DNA of 64,000 nucleotides from Osmia lignaria lignaria (GCF_051020975.1 NC_135039.1:9646692-9710691), one strand, 5' to 3'. Counted from the stretch's first letter, positions 45,420 through 59,520 are shown. The notes: a model not told the origin generated them from the sequence alone. Numbers and translations are program-made.

Positions 45420-48400
45420 CATATTACAATACTTACTTATTTGGTTCAGTTTAATAATTAAAAAACTATTCTAAATTAATAATAAGAATATCTGCAATAT
45501 TAATGAAAAATTACCTATTATAATGCTTAAAGTGCCTATTCTTTCGTCCTGATCATTTATTATTTTTTAAATCACTCATTGTGAAAAAAGTATTTATACT
45601 CACAAATGTACATGACAATTTGAAAAATTATTGCTCTGTTTCATTTTTGTTTTTCAATAGAAAATTCAAATTTACATGTGAACTACAAAATTCCACTTGC
45701 AAATCCACATTTGCATTCTGTATTTCATTTTGCAAATGTTTAATAAATATTGTTAGCTCATTTTACTAAAATGGTTTATCAGATTGGTTTAACACCCTTA
45801 ATAGATATTCCTGAAATGCTGAAAATTTAATTTTGAAAATTTCTTTAGAAATTTTTTTACAACATGGAAAAGGAAATTTGTGTTGCATAAATTGCATGAT
45901 ATTACAAATTTCGTCCTTCGTCCTTTAAATTTAAATTTAATGTATTATAAGTGTGTTAAAAATGACAATCCGTATACGCATTCTGTTTTGTTCTGCAATT
46001 CTAATTCTAAAAATGTAATCAGAATCTTTTTAAGCATAAAAAAGCTTTGTAAGCTGTTTACAGCACTCAGCAAACGCATTTCTGTGTACATCAGCAAAGT
46101 ATTATGTATATGAAGTGTTTCGAGACTTAAGGGATGATTTTAATATCCGGTGATTAAGCGACCTTTTTCCACCTTGCAAAGAATTGATTACCTTTGTAAC
46201 TACTTCCATTACTCAGTATACATTTAAAATTTAGTGGCTATTATAAATTTAAATACAGAAAGCAAACGTGAATTTTCAAGTAAAGTTGTGCAATTTATGT
46301 GCAAATCGATATTTTCTGTTAAGGAAGTTTTATAGGAGTTGTCGAAGTTAAAAATGATATAAATTCAGATATCTGTGAAATATACAGCTCACCGACACGC
46401 AGGAAAGCCAAGTTCTCAGCTATTTTTACAGCTGAGTACAATTCTTTTTTTTTCATTGATTTCTTTTAGTTAAAAAGTAAAAATTTTCATTGATAATAAC
46501 AAAACTATGGTTGTTACTTTTAAAAATGAAATACTAAAAATTATACTTTGCTTGAAAAATTGAAATGTATTTCAAATTAAATCTTTATGATGAATAGACT
46601 TAACAAAGAAATAATTATTAATTATTTAAATGCTAAAATATATAAATAAATATGGACTTAGCCCTCTAACCATTAGAAAAAATTTGTAAAAAAATTTTCT
46701 ACAAAAACATACTTTTTATAAGGTTTGGAAGCCAAATTGTCAAACCAAGCTTTGTACAACGTAGTATAATTATACAAAGAATATTAAAAAAAAAAAGAAT
46801 CATGAAAAAATATTTGAACTATGAAATCGCTATTCATAGGGCCCTTTATACATATCAGTATGGCTGTTATGCAGGGGAAACAAGGATTGTCCGCAGCTTC
46901 TCAGTTTCACCGCGTGAGGTCCCCAAGATCAATTTAGATTCGCGCCGTTGAGGAGGTTATTTGGGAGTATTTTTCACAATACAATACATATGTCAAAGTC
47001 AAAATCATTGAAGGTGGCTACTCCAAACAGCATTTTTAACAAAATAATTTTTCAAATTACCTTAGTGCAATGCTTTCCAAAGTCCCTTGTGAGCATTAAA
47101 ACATATCATAGGGAACGGTAGCGGCCACACGTAAAATAGGAAGTGGATTTGTCTTTCTTTTTATTTATTTAAAAAAAGGTCGATTTTTGGGGGATGCTAA
47201 ATAAAACATAGCTAATAACTTTAGGAACTTCTGCCTCAGTGTTTTTAAAAAAACCTTACTTACCGACCTTACCGACCTTACCGACCATACCGATACCGTA
47301 AGATTATCGAAGTCAAGCTATGTTGTGCACGATCTGCTCGTGGATAAATGGCCGTGTGCTATTAGCACACAAAGAGAAATAATGATCCTAAAAGGCATAA
47401 AGGTCGGCAAAACAATGACTATAATTTGTTGGGCAATATCGTCTGAATATCATCCTTCAGGAAAACTTAATACAAATACAAATATAAAATAACAATCTAT
47501 TCAATGCCATGCACAGACCAAACCTGTATGAGGAAAAAGGACATAGAGAAGGGGAAGCCCGTTACTTCGGTGACCATCACTTCCATAAAAGAATTAATAG
47601 CGTAAACGTAAAAACACGGAATTTCTTGTGAAGGAAAACCAAACCTCGGGAATAGGTAGAGGAAGTAAAAAAGCTATCCTTCATTAGACACAACAAAAAT
47701 GCTTCGAGAGAAAACAGTGACAATGCTGAACGTGGTCATTTGTTCTCTGTATCCATAGAAGGGTAGGTTAGGTATTCAGAATGTCAAGATCAGACCCACT
47801 GTGCATATGTTCAAGAAAAGAAATGGGGTGAAGATGTTGGTTATGTGTGGACCTTTACATAGAATGAGAAGCATTGTCATTGTTTCCAAAATTATTTCTT
47901 TTTATCTTCTATGCTCAACTTATGAAAATTTTATTTTGGTAGACGAATACTAACACCATATTTAGTATTATTTGTAAATATATCTGGAGCTTGGTGCAAG
48001 AAATATTATGCCATATTTTTGCAAAAATAAATTTAACCTGATAATTAACGATAATTTCAAATTGTATCTAAAAATTACTATAATGGCATTTGTACATGCC
48101 AATGTTAAAATTTTTCATAAAATGAGCTTATTTAATAAATTCATGTATTTTTGTAAAAAAACATAAATAGCACAAGCTTCAATTCTTTCTTCTTGTATTA
48201 GAAAATAAATTTAAAGCTGTAGAATCTTCTGTCAGAAATTATTTGAACATAAATTTTTTAATATCCCAATTTTATAAATACTGACATTGGTACTTCTTAT
48301 ACCAAGCTATAAAATTATCAATAAGTATATGTATTCTGCAGTAATTTTTTCTTAGTACAAAGATCCAAAAAATTTCAATTGATCTTTCTCTTGTCTCTTC

Positions 48401-49185
48401 TTACAAACGACCAAACAAATCAGAAATACTGTTTGCAACTAAAGCGAATTACATTACGGAACTGACAGCTCATCGCTACGCTATGTGTACCGTTATCGGT
48501 GCACGACTTAAAAAGAATTGCGAACATCAAAGAGCATGAAATAGTGGTACCACCAATTGTATTATTACACCTTATTTGTCAATGTTAAAACCATCACTTG
48601 GCCTTAAAATGAAGTTTAGAGTATGCTTAAATCCATATCATCGATTTGAAAAAATAGTGACATAACTCATAAATCATTAATTCTGAGATACCTGAGAAAA
48701 TAAATTTTAAAAGTAGGCTTCTTTTATCTGGAAGAGTGTCATTAACATTAACAAACAAAATAATAAAAATCAATAAATGTATATATATAATATTAATTAA
48801 TTATCTTTTATTTAACAAACAAGATAATAAAAAATAAATAAATATATATATATATATATATATATATTAGTTATCTTTTATTTATTTTTTATTATTTTAT
48901 TTGTTAACTTACATTTTAATTTAAAAAAACAAGGCTAAAGATCCTTAGTTAAAGTACACAAACAAAAAACATATATTCACTGAAAAATAATGAAGTAGTA
49001 AACACGTTACTGAAAAAATAAAATTCAGACCGCGTTTCTGGAAATTGAGTTATTTGATTTATGTCACTCTTCTTATAAAGCGACAATACAAGTACGTACG
49101 CTTACGATTACGAAATTACTTCCCGGGGAAAATGGGGATATCCCTGGTTTCCACCCTTCCTCTTAAGCAGTCCCGAGGAGAATAT
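45420..49185. other. AT-rich DNA, no gene supported
   Basis: Contains a short TTACCGACC tandem (about 47260-47300), a TA microsatellite (about 48842-48868) within inverted TTATTTTATT-rich sequence, and scattered GC-richer patches (46860-46960 and 47500-47700) that may be eroded transposon coding DNA. No recognisable exon. Confidence 0.45.
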
Positions 49186-49189
49186 TCAA

Positions 49190-49500
49190 AAATGTCAGAA
49201 TCCCAAAATTGCCAAATTTTTTAATTTCAGATTTCCCACGCTTCAAAATTTAAAAACTCGACACTTTCAGATTTCCTGCACTTCAGAATTCAAAAATTTC
49301 AAAATTACAGATTTTCAGAATTCCGAGATTCTGAAATTCCAAATTTCTTACATTTAAAAAATTTTTAAATTACAGATATTTAAAATTTCAAAATTTTTAA
49401 ATTACAAAATTTGAAGATTTTAATATTCTAAAATTGCAGAATTATAAATTTCCAGATTTCCAAAATTCTAAAATTTCTAAATTTCTAAGAGACCTAGTTT
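49190..49500. repeat. AAATTC-type degenerate minisatellite
   Basis: Same short motif family as 6928-7785, ending at AAGAGACCTAGTTTAC. Confidence 0.75.
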
Positions 49501-50051
49501 ACTTCAAAAAACGGTCCATGTTACGGCTATATCTGCAAAATATCGTACTCTAAAAAATTCTTTCAATTTTTACAAGAAAAAAGAAATAATAATCGCCCAG
49601 AATTAAGACGGAACCATAGGCAGTTGAAAAAATTTCTGAGAAAACGACACTTCCCAGAAAACGATGATCTGAAGAACGACATGCAACAATGATTATGTGA
49701 AGTCGCGACAAAAGTGTATGACAAAGGTATATAAAAACTAGTCTCATAAATACAGGCGGCGATTAAATTGAAAATTAATATAGCATGTATAAAAATTAAT
49801 TGAACTTGATTTAATTTTTATTTGATTAAATTTCATTAACGACGAAATAAATTGTTAATTTGTTCATAACTGAATAAAATTAACAAGAGGAACTTAATTT
49901 TACAAAAATTAAAAATCATTTCATTAAATTTTAAATCAGTTTCCATACTAATATAACAAATAAATAAAAAAAATTTTTAAATTACATTTGTATTTTATTT
50001 TAATTAGAGTTTAAAAACATCAAAGATTATTAGCGATTATCCAGTTACAAG

Positions 50052-50480
50052 GATACTTCATAGCTGTTGGGTCATCAATTTTAATATAGCTTTTTCTGGT
50101 GAATCTTGATGAAAAATAAGTTGACTCATATCCGACCGTTTTTGTCAATACTCAATATTTAAGGTCATAGATATAGATATTTAAAGAAAAGGATATAAGA
50201 ATGTATAAACATATCCATTGAAAAAAAAATCTAGAGAAAAAATGAACTCACCCTCGACGGGATTTGAACTCGCGATAGCGTAGTTCAACGAAAGCGTTGA
50301 AAGTTGGTTTACTAATTTAATATTTCAGGAAATTAGAGAATTAAAATATAAAATATCTTCTTAAATATAGAGTATTGACGAAAACCGCCAAATATAGGTC
50401 AACTTATTTTTCATCAGGATTCACCAAAAAAAGCTATACATATCATAATCGATGAGCCAATAGCTGTGAGGTCTCCTTAA
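50052..50480. mobile_element. Foldback element with a tRNA 3'-half-like centre
   Basis: Left CAAGGATACTTCATAGCTG and right CAGCTGTGAGG-like/GTCTCCTT inverse extend over about 110 bp (GAAAAATAAGTTGAC on both arms). The minus strand at 50250-50285 reads CGCGAGTTCAAATCCCGTCG then a T run, resembling a tRNA T-arm and acceptor end. No 5' half is present. Confidence 0.75.
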
Positions 50481-50865
50481 AATTAAATGCTCATTATAGA
50501 TCGACATTTGTATTGTTCATATTTAAATGCAGCTATTATACTTTATTGTTTATTTTAATTAAACGTAGATTTTTTGTAGAATGTGTAAAAATTTTCGTGA
50601 GTGACTGTATGCAGCTTGGAACGTGTTAATAATAATTTACATTCTCTGAATGTATTTTACACCTTTACTAAATCATTACATGGCATTATACTCGCAAAAT
50701 TCTGAGATTTAAATTTATATCAGGCTGATAAATCGGTAAATGCATATCAATGTGACGCAATTCAATTGTTTCTTGTTTTGAAAACGATACGCTATAAGTG
50801 AAAGATACTAAATCGAACTTGGCAATTTCCACCAATGTTGATGCACATAACCACTGGCGTAATTA

Positions 50866-51380
50866 GTATTTTTGATGGAGTGAGCCACGAGCCTTAAAAA
50901 CTGACATTTTTAAATTTTAGAACTTTAAGATTTTTTAATTTTAGAACCTTAGAATTTTCTAACTTAGGACTTTTTAGATTTTGGAACTTTCAGTTTTTTT
51001 TAATTCAGAATCTTAGAATTTTCAAATTTTGGCATGTTGGAATTCTGTGATTTTGAAATTCTGAAGTTTTGGAATCCTAGAATCTTAAAATTTCCAAACT
51101 TTGGATTTTTGGAAATCTGGAATCTTAGAATTTTTAAACTTCGGAATTTTTGAAAGTTGAAATTTTGAAATTTCGGAATTCTGGAATTTCGAAATCGTAG
51201 AATTTTTAAATTTTAGAATTTTGTAAATCTGAAATTCTGAAACTGGAATGTTGAAATTCTAAAATGTAATTCTGAACTGAAATTTTAGAATTTTTTAATT
51301 CTGAAATGTTGGAATACTAAAAGTTTATGGTTTTAGATTCTAAAGAGATCAATTCACATTTTTAGGAAGCCAGGCCTACC
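50866..51380. repeat. AAATTC-type minisatellite with CACTGGCGTAATTAG border
   Basis: Begins ACCACTGGCGTAATTAG, followed by repeated GAATTTT/TTTTAGAA motifs, and ends near AGCCAGGCCTACC. The border resembles that of 59362-59520. Confidence 0.7.
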
Positions 51381-51558
51381 TTGGTGTCTATGTATATACA
51401 TAATAACTATGCTAATGCATATAACCGATAGATTATTTTTCAAACTTTTTTGTCATACACATCGTTAAATTCAGCTTGTGTAATAAAATAGCATTAATAA
51501 AAATGCACAGTTAAAACAAATTACACTGATATTTTCCCTATCCAATTAAACAACTTTT

Positions 51559-52983
51559 GGCTGTAGTTCCGAATACGACCGGTCGCCAATCAAGATGAAA
51601 TTTGGAGGGTTGGTTGGGAGCAGGTAGACGACCCCAAATATAAAGTGGTATCTTCGGCTTCCTATTAGTTTCCGAGATATTAATTAAAAACTTTCGTACA
51701 ATACATAGAATTTTTCCTATACAGACGTACAGTAATGCTCGGCTAGATTTCACTACGTTCGGGAGTCAGCAGTGAAATTAACGTGAGCAGGGTAGCGTTT
51801 TTATTACGAGAATTGACTCGAGCAGAACTTGACTGACAATGAGTAAGAGAATAGATACGATAGGAGGAAGCGAGATAGACATACTACGTCTAGCAGCGAC
51901 GGTCGAGGCACGGCACTTCAAAAAAGTGAACATGCAATAACGAGAATTTCACTATCAGTAATTTTCAACTTATTTTTGTGAAAATTATATTATTGGATTA
52001 TTGAGATTCTTCTGATTGAAATGAGTCCAAACACGACGTAAATCGGATTGTATTTACGTTATCTAATAATTTCACAAGAAATCACGTAGAGTTAATCATA
52101 ATGTAAATCGTAATGGATCATGTACAGTAAATATGGTTCAAATTATATCGTGTTTGGACTCATTTTAATCGGAAGATTGTCAACTATCCATCAGTGCTAC
52201 AATTATAAACGTAAGACGAAAATGACTGAAAATAAAATTTTCTTTACTGCATGTTTACTTTTTCCAGTCGCGGCATCCATTTGATGTGCGTCTGTTTCCT
52301 TTCTTTTCATTGTATTCATTTTCTGTCCTTGTCTACTGAAATCAGGTTTCGCCGAGCTCGCTGTGCTGAGAGTGGTGGGAGAAGAGTGAGGCTGGGTCGT
52401 GGAAATTTAACCGAGCAGATTTCAGTGAAATTTAGCCGAGCATTACTGTAACTAACACTACCGTCTTCGCTGTAGGAAGCTGACATCGTCAAGTGTCGAA
52501 CAGCCGTTGACACAGCAGGGATTCCAACCTGACTATCTATAGGGTGTCCTATTCAAAACTTTGGAGATACGTCGACAGTTGTAGCGTTGCCGGCCGCCGG
52601 AAATTTGTCTGCCCTAACCTAGCCTACGTATAAATCAAATGTGTTTAATTCCTTGAGAATTAGTAATAAAATATAAAACATAACGTAACGTAACTAAAAA
52701 AATGGATTTTACATGGAACTGCCTATAGAAACGGAAGCCGATATCGCTATGGTGTAAACGGCTGTTCGACACTTGACGATGACGGTTGCTACAGCGAAGA
52801 CGGTAGTGTTAGTTGCGTCTGTACAGGAAAAATTCTATGTATTGTACGAAAGTTTTTAATTAATATCTCGGAAATTAATAGGAAGCCGATGATACCACTT
52901 TATATTTGGGGTCCCCTCCACCCTCCCCCTTCCTCTCAAAATTTCATCTTGATCGGCGACTAGTCGTATTCGGAACTACAGCC
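51559..52983. mobile_element. Foldback element, GGCTGTAGTTCCGAATACG ends
   Basis: Outer arms 51559-51727 and 52815-52983 and inner arms 52449-52512 and 52757-52815 are inverted. The left arm is interrupted by the MITE 51730-52448; the right arm shows the uninterrupted sequence. Confidence 0.9.
51730..52448. mobile_element. pogo-like MITE, CAGTAATGCTCGGCTAG ends, TA target
   Basis: 719 bp with inverted ends between TA. The interior has ATATCGTGTTTGGACTC and its inverse, linking it to the other pogo-like MITEs in spite of different ends. Confidence 0.93.
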
Positions 52984-52984
52984 T

Positions 52985-55730
52985 TAGTAATTTATACAAT
53001 ATTATACATTTATTAAAAATAAAATGTTAGCGCAAAAAATTTTTCGAAATTCAAAATGCGAATGCAATTCAAATTTGACGTTTTTCAGAAACTTTATTTT
53101 TGATATAAAAAATATCACAACGTTATGTTAATTTTTTAAAATACCATACTTTGATATTTATGTCTCTTCAATCGTCTTTGAAAACAAAATTAAAATTATA
53201 ATTTATCTTATCGTTACAAGCTATTTTAATACATGTATGAAATATATTTGATGACGATACTGATTTGACTAAAAATGATAAGCACGAATTTCTAATTCAA
53301 TAACACTCTTCAACAGCCAATTTGAGTGCGTGCACTGATTATGTGTCTGTAAATAACTGTTTTTTATTCATCAATCTCAATTTTTGAAAAATTTGATTTT
53401 GAAAATAATTTATATTGTAACGTAACCAGTAGCGGAACTAGGAGGGGGTCAAAACAATCAGTTAACCCCCCTATGAAGAAATTAGCAACCTTTCCTTAAA
53501 TAAATATTGGAATATTTTTAGAAACTTCAAAAATTGTTGTCGGAAATAAACAAAAATGAAGAAAATTATTAATTAATTAAACTTAATATTATTAAGACAT
53601 TAATCAATTTTTGTTGACTCCCCTATCGGACAATTTGTTTTAATTTCAAACTTTTGTTCATTTTTCTGAACACATCAATATCAATTTTTAATTTTAGGAC
53701 CCATATTAGTTTAATAAGTGTTTGAAGTACGATCATTTTGTGTCCACATAAGAGGAAGCGTAAAAAATTGTATTTTATTTTTTTTCGTCGAAGTATGTTT
53801 ATTTATATAATTTAAATATTTTTTATTGAAGAAATAAAATGTCAAAAATACGAAAGTTAATGTTAAAATAAAAGAACATTTAACTTAACCTGTTAGCTGT
53901 AAAATTTATTTTCAAAAGTCTACCTTCAGTTCAGAATTGAAACTATGTAATGACGAGTATATACGACAATTAAATTACCTTGTTTTTACTTTTTATTGCA
54001 ATTTCATATTTCCAAACTAAATGATAGTTTTTTTTCATGCGGCGTATATACTCGTCAAACAAACCATATTTGCGTTTTTAGGTGACGTATATACTTATCA
54101 AACACACTTAACAGGTTAAAAGTTACGAAATTAATCACACAGAACGTATCTATTTTATCTAGCAGAAAAGTGTACTTGTTTCTCTGAATCACCAAATATT
54201 TTTCAACCTAACCTGAAAGGTGTAAAATTAAAATAACATCACGAGATAAAACAGATTCTTCTCTTTCTCAAGAAAACACTAAGAAAGTAACAACGTACAT
54301 TTATTTTTCAAACCAAGAAGCAAAACAGCTTCCTGAAGTAACGACAGTGGTAATCAACTCCATGAAGCAACCCGCAGTACGTTAAACACAACTCCAGGAG
54401 CCACAGTGGCATTGAGCACCTCTGGCAGCGCCCCCCACTCTCACAGAACTATTTTGCTTTCTAACTAATAAAAAATTCTGTGCTGTAACTTGATCTACTT
54501 TGTTCTTGAATTTTCAAATAAATTAAACGGTATTCTGAGAAACTGAAAGAGTTGAAAAAAATATAAATAATTTCTTAAAAACTGAGACTGGTGTAGAAAA
54601 AGGTTTAGATTCGTAATCAGCGCATGAAATCCTAAAGGAAATGCATGGTAGATATCGGAACACATAAAATGTGTTAGAGAGTGTAATTGATAGGATTAAA
54701 TACTCAAGAAGATTAGATACCTAGTGACATTGCTGAAGCAACGATACAGAACATTATTTTTGTCAGTAAAAGCAGTAGAATGTTCACACGTAATTTAATT
54801 TGGTAAATTCAGATTATGGAGCGGATGCAAGGTCATTTAGTACCTTACTTGATCATTTAAAATGCCTTAAATTTATTTTATATCCAATTTTTCAAGCATC
54901 TGACTCATTTTCATAAATTTGTCTTTTAGATTGACACAAGGGTGCTTAATTTGCGAAGGAAGAAATGGAGCACACGCGTGGATACGATCCGTGGTTATAT
55001 CACATCGATCCATTGCGTTGCTAACGAATAATAGTCGAGCAAACGCGCAGTCAAACTCACGTGTTTTATTTGCGCTTGCTTCCGACGAAATTTTCTTTCA
55101 AAAATGTTTTAATTCTTCCAACGACACTTCCCTCTCCATTTTATTTGTCACGTTACTCTAGTTTCATTTTTTCAATCATATAATTGTCATAAGTACTAAT
55201 AAATATTATTAGTGTTAATATTTCTTAATAAAAATAACTCTAATCATCTTGCATTTTTAATAAATTTTGTAACAGCATAAATACGATTTTACACATGTAT
55301 ATTTGAAGTAGGAATTGATTTACGAAACGCTTATCCCATAAAATGATATTTTTGTACTTTTTTCTTGTTCAAAAATCTTGATTTACGTTGACATCGCGAA
55401 CAAAGTCTGCTTTCGAATAGGATACTTCTTATTCACAAAATCAATGTTTCCAGTAGTCACAAATCGAAATCACATTCGTGTTACGTACACTTGTAGCTTG
55501 TGCATCGATCTCGTGAAGTTTCAATAACAACGATAAATCTTTTAAACTCAAACTTAAGCGCGAATAACTTGTTATTAATAATAAACGACTGAAATGAAAT
55601 ATTCCCGAATAATACGATGTCATTTCGTGAAATACACTAGGATCGTGACCAAACCCCTTTTTTTGCGAACGCCGTATCATGGAGAGAAAAGGTCGCAGGG
55701 TTGAAATTTAAACGCAGAAAATATAATTGG
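52985..55730. other. AT-rich DNA, no gene supported
   Basis: AGTAGCGGAACTAGGAGG near 53429 resembles a hAT terminus, but no partner was found. No exon recognised. Confidence 0.4.
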
Positions 55731-55749
55731 AAGTGAAAGAAACACTCAC

Positions 55750-55787
55750 TCGTCCAGTAGTTCCTCATCCTCCAAAAGAAGACTCAT
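55750..55787 (-). CDS. Candidate first coding exon of an unrecognised minus-strand gene
   Basis: An ATG with A at -3 opens a short acidic peptide, MSLLLEDEELLD plus two bases, ending at a textbook GTGAGT donor. Directly upstream (55800-56110) is a CpG-containing, less AT-rich block including a GCGCGCGCGC run, which looks like a promoter. I could not find a second exon to the left in positions 45000-55700. The 143-residue plus-strand frame over the same DNA looks like a by-product. The combination of start context, donor and CpG block is suggestive only. Confidence 0.3.
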
Positions 55788-56159
55788 CTTCTTTTCACTT
55801 GAAAGACTTTTTTGTAATCACTACACAAGCCGATTTCTATGTCGAACCTCGATTCTCTTTACTAAAGGGGTGTAGTCCTTACGATGATCCTCCGCAGGAC
55901 TACCGTCGCAAAAATGATATCACGGTGGTACACATTAGGCGCGCGCGCGCGCTTTCTCACCGCTCTAGACATCTGTTTCTCAGTGGCGACATTTTCGCCT
56001 TAATCTGGCAGAATTCCGTTTGGAAATGCACCGCTAGGTGGCTCACTTCCTTCCATTGGTCTATATTCTACATTGTGCGTTCTCATTCCGATGCGCATAC
56101 CACGGCCCGTAACAGAAAAATGGCGCGTACTCTACTAATATTTGAATTCGTAAATTGAG

Positions 56160-59100
56160 ATTCTTAGTACAATTTACTATTTTTCAACAACTTTTTTATG
56201 TTACATATAAAGTTAGGCATTTAGAAAATTTAGATGAACTTAGGTGATATTTAAATAAAATAATAAGAAAAATAAAGCAGTATTTTATGTTCTTTTATAA
56301 AAATGGTTAATTGAATCTATGCCACAATATCTACAGACTGTGATTGGTATCAAAGACTATGCGACTAAATATTAATATATTAAATTATGTATTGTAATGT
56401 TATGAATTATACGCATATTATAAATTTTGTAAAATACTTGTACTTACATTTTTATTTTCATTTTTTTATACAGATAATTACACACTTTTGGGTAATTTTG
56501 TTAATCGTTCATTAAACCATTGTGCTGTTGCATAGAAATGTGTATTATTATATTTATTTCCTCGACAATTTTCATGTCCTATATACATAAGTATAGATTC
56601 AATTCTGTGTGTAACTGTATATAAATTGTACAAGAGTGTAAACATAAACAATTTTGTAATTTTCAAAGAGCGTACAAAAATATTTTGTATGTTTTTTTTA
56701 TCTTTCTTCATTTTCTTTATTGCAATTTTATATGAATGGTGTTTGTTAATCAATTTGGACCATCGCTTTGGCCCTTGATGGGAATCTTTGATGGAAAATT
56801 TAGTTAATAAGGTAAAATAAAGGTTCTTAATTAATTAATACATAGTGCATTAACAATAAATTAATATAAAGTTGAATGGGCATATCATTATTAAATGAAA
56901 ATACATTTAAATTTCTTTTTTTCAATTATATTTATTAAATATAATTTTTACATGATGAAAGCAAAAGGTAACTTAATGAAACGTGGTCTTCTGAGAGATA
57001 ATAGAAATAGGATTAGGGATTAGTGTTTTAATCAAAGATTAACATATTTTTAGAGGTGAACTTACGAGGTGAATGTTGTAAGATGCACCAATGTTACTGT
57101 CACAAACTGTGTTTATTTTTATCATTAATGTGTATTATTTATTATAAATAAGTTAGAAACATTGATTTCATTTTGGGCTTGGTAGGTGTTTACATTTTAT
57201 ACACACAAAAAGAATACCCAACGTATTATGCTTTCAGAAATGTGTATACTTTTGACAAAAAATGGTTTACAAATGAGCTATAGCCACAAATTTGCGCGTC
57301 ATTCGCTCGTTTTCGATTCAGGCGAAAGAAAGCCTGTTTGTTTCAACCAATTTTCTATCTTCTATTAAAATGTTTCACACATGATGCACACACACCACAC
57401 GTTTACATTCTCCCTCTCCCTCACGCGCACGCACACACATACACATGCACTCGCGCTACCATACGTTTTTTCATTACCGTCGTTTTGCATTTCTAGTACA
57501 TATTTATTTCCTCTCCTTCGCTACCAGTCGTACGCTTGAATCACACACACTCCCACTGGAAACCAAGCAATATTAATATTAATTTTTAATATTATTATTT
57601 TTATTATTATTATTACTAATATTATTATTATTATTTATTATTATTATTCAATATTATTTGTTATTATCTCTTAATATTATATTTTATCCAATGTATTTAT
57701 ATATTTTTTTATTCTTTCATATAAACTCAGTGTTTCAACCACAGTAGGTATGACATATGCTGCCCAGTGTGCGTGCAGTGTCAGCAGGATCAGAGTTGGA
57801 CGTTCAGGTAGTACAAGTCCAAACGCCGCACTCTTAATTTTATCAATCTGTCTAACACCGTAAAAGTTTATCGTGCAAGTACTCCCTAGATTCGTGCGAA
57901 GCAGTTTGTACCATCTTCGTACAAATGTTCACGCTCGATGGAACATTAAAAGATGGTAGAAACGACAAACAGTCGAACCAGTAGAGAATACAAGCAATGG
58001 GCAGCGCGCTAGCCAGCATGAGCGAGCGCAGGCAGTGAGCAGTTCATACATACGTACACTGTTAACATGGATACAATGCGAGCGAGGAACATATTATGTT
58101 CTTGAAACATGTCCCTTGCAACACGATACTGTGCCAACAAGCGAGGACCGGATAAAAGAAAAGCCACCGTTACGATTAAAAGTTTTCTGCTAATTTTTAA
58201 TCGTAACCGAAAATTTTATTATTGTTATGGCATTAAATCACAGTCCTCACATTCTGTGCACAGCTTATGAGGACATTCGGCAGCAGAAGAACCTTCTGCA
58301 ACCTCCCGCCTCCTAATTACCTAAATGTTCCATCAAACAGATGTTTGCTAAAAGGTTATTGATATTGAAGGGTGATAAACTTTTCTTCTTGCTGGTTTCA
58401 TGTTGCCCACAACCCCCCTCCCTCCCCCTTCCCTCAACCCTATCTCTCACCCTTTATCTCTGGCGCTACCTTATGTTTCAGTTTATATTTAATTTATAAC
58501 AATATTTTTACGATGAATTATGAATTTGAGTCGCATGCAGAAAAAACTTTTATTCGCTTCTGGCACAGATAAAAAAACACTTTGGCTTTTGCATCTAAGA
58601 AAGGATTGCAATAAAAACACCACACTAGTAAATGGCACTAGAATTGCTCTCACTTGTGTCACTGACTACTTGTGATTAAAAAGCGTTTGTCCTTCTTCGC
58701 TTCAGTTTCTTGCTGAGATCTCTCAATTTGAGATAAACACTTGGACAGACATTGTATGGCATGGCTGCACTCTATCTTATACGTTTATTTATATGTTGCT
58801 CGTGATATTGTTATATAAAAATCAGATGATTATGCAGTCAGCCAGGCATGATTGACTAAACTAATCTATAAAAAGGTAACAAATTCAACAAATAGAGTAC
58901 GAAACTAAATCAATTTGTTGGTATTGACAGTGAAAAGGTTAGGAAAGAACGTATAACGCTCAGATTTAGGTCCATATTTGTTCATCGCTGTTACCTCCGT
59001 CATAAATTTTACTAATTAGTTGGTACACTTGTAATGGAGCAGCAACAGTACGTTGATGGCACCACAAAATTACTGTTTACTTTCTGCTTTTTTTTTTCGT

Positions 59101-59197
59101 CTCTTCTTCATTTGTAACTTGACAGAATTCACACTAATACCTTGGTCAGGGTATAAGAAAAATTTTTAAATCCATCTTGAGTGTTATATATTGTCAT
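56160..59197 (-). other. 3' flank and likely 3' UTR of Gq alpha, with microsatellites
   Basis: No coding exon was found. The part nearest 59197 is the expected 3' UTR of the long Gq alpha transcript; its extent is unknown. The stretch contains an irregular CA-rich tract (about 57385-57460), an ATT/ATTATT microsatellite (about 57570-57670) and a locally GC-richer, CpG-containing patch (about 57900-58150). Confidence 0.5.
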
Positions 59198-59280
59198 CTA
59201 AACCAAATTGTACTCTTTTAAGTTTGACTGGAGAATGGTGTCTTTCACTGCTGCAAATACAAATCTGATGTTTTCAGTAT
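59198..59280 (-). CDS. Galphaq: Gq alpha alternative terminal exon B (ends LKEYNLV)
   Basis: Minus-strand exon after a CCTTTACAG acceptor, reading TENIRFVFAAVKDTILQSNL then KEYNLV and TAG. The KEYNLV ending is the canonical C-terminus of Gq/G11 proteins. It is 83 bp, exactly as long as the alternative exon at 60609-60691 and in the same phase. Compared with exon A it differs at about 9 of 26 residues, clustered in the receptor-contacting tail and in FVFAA versus LVFCA. The 3' UTR should extend leftwards; AATAAA hexamers on this strand occur near 58784-58789 and further on, but the true end cannot be chosen from sequence alone. Confidence 0.95.
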
Positions 59281-59361
59281 CTGTAAAGGGAGAAAAGTAT
59301 TTTAAGTATTTATAACTTATGGATGCGTGTATTATTTCATTAACAATACAAATAACATGCT

Positions 59362-59520
59362 AAGACCATTAGCGTAACTAAGATCTTTTTCTGAAGCAGG
59401 CTAGGTCCCTTAGAAATTTTGGAATTTGAAAATGTTAAAACTTTAAAATCTTAGAATCATAGAATTTGAAAATGTTCAGAAGGCCAGTTCCCAACCCTAT
59501 CTAGTTACACCAATGGTTAA
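59362..59520. mobile_element. Small MITE with AAATTC-type interior, in Gq alpha intron
   Basis: ACCATTAGCGTAACTA and its inverse TAGTTACACCAATGGT enclose GAATTTGAAAATG repeats. It lies between the two alternative terminal exons. Confidence 0.75.

Noticed and set aside
45066..45422. 118-codon proline-rich minus-strand frame
   Set aside because: The proline run is the reverse of the poly-G tract and the rest has no domain; composition artefact.
48840..48870. Perfect TA repeat as possible origin or CRISPR-like repeat
   Set aside because: Plain dinucleotide microsatellite without spacers; CRISPR arrays are not expected in an animal genome.
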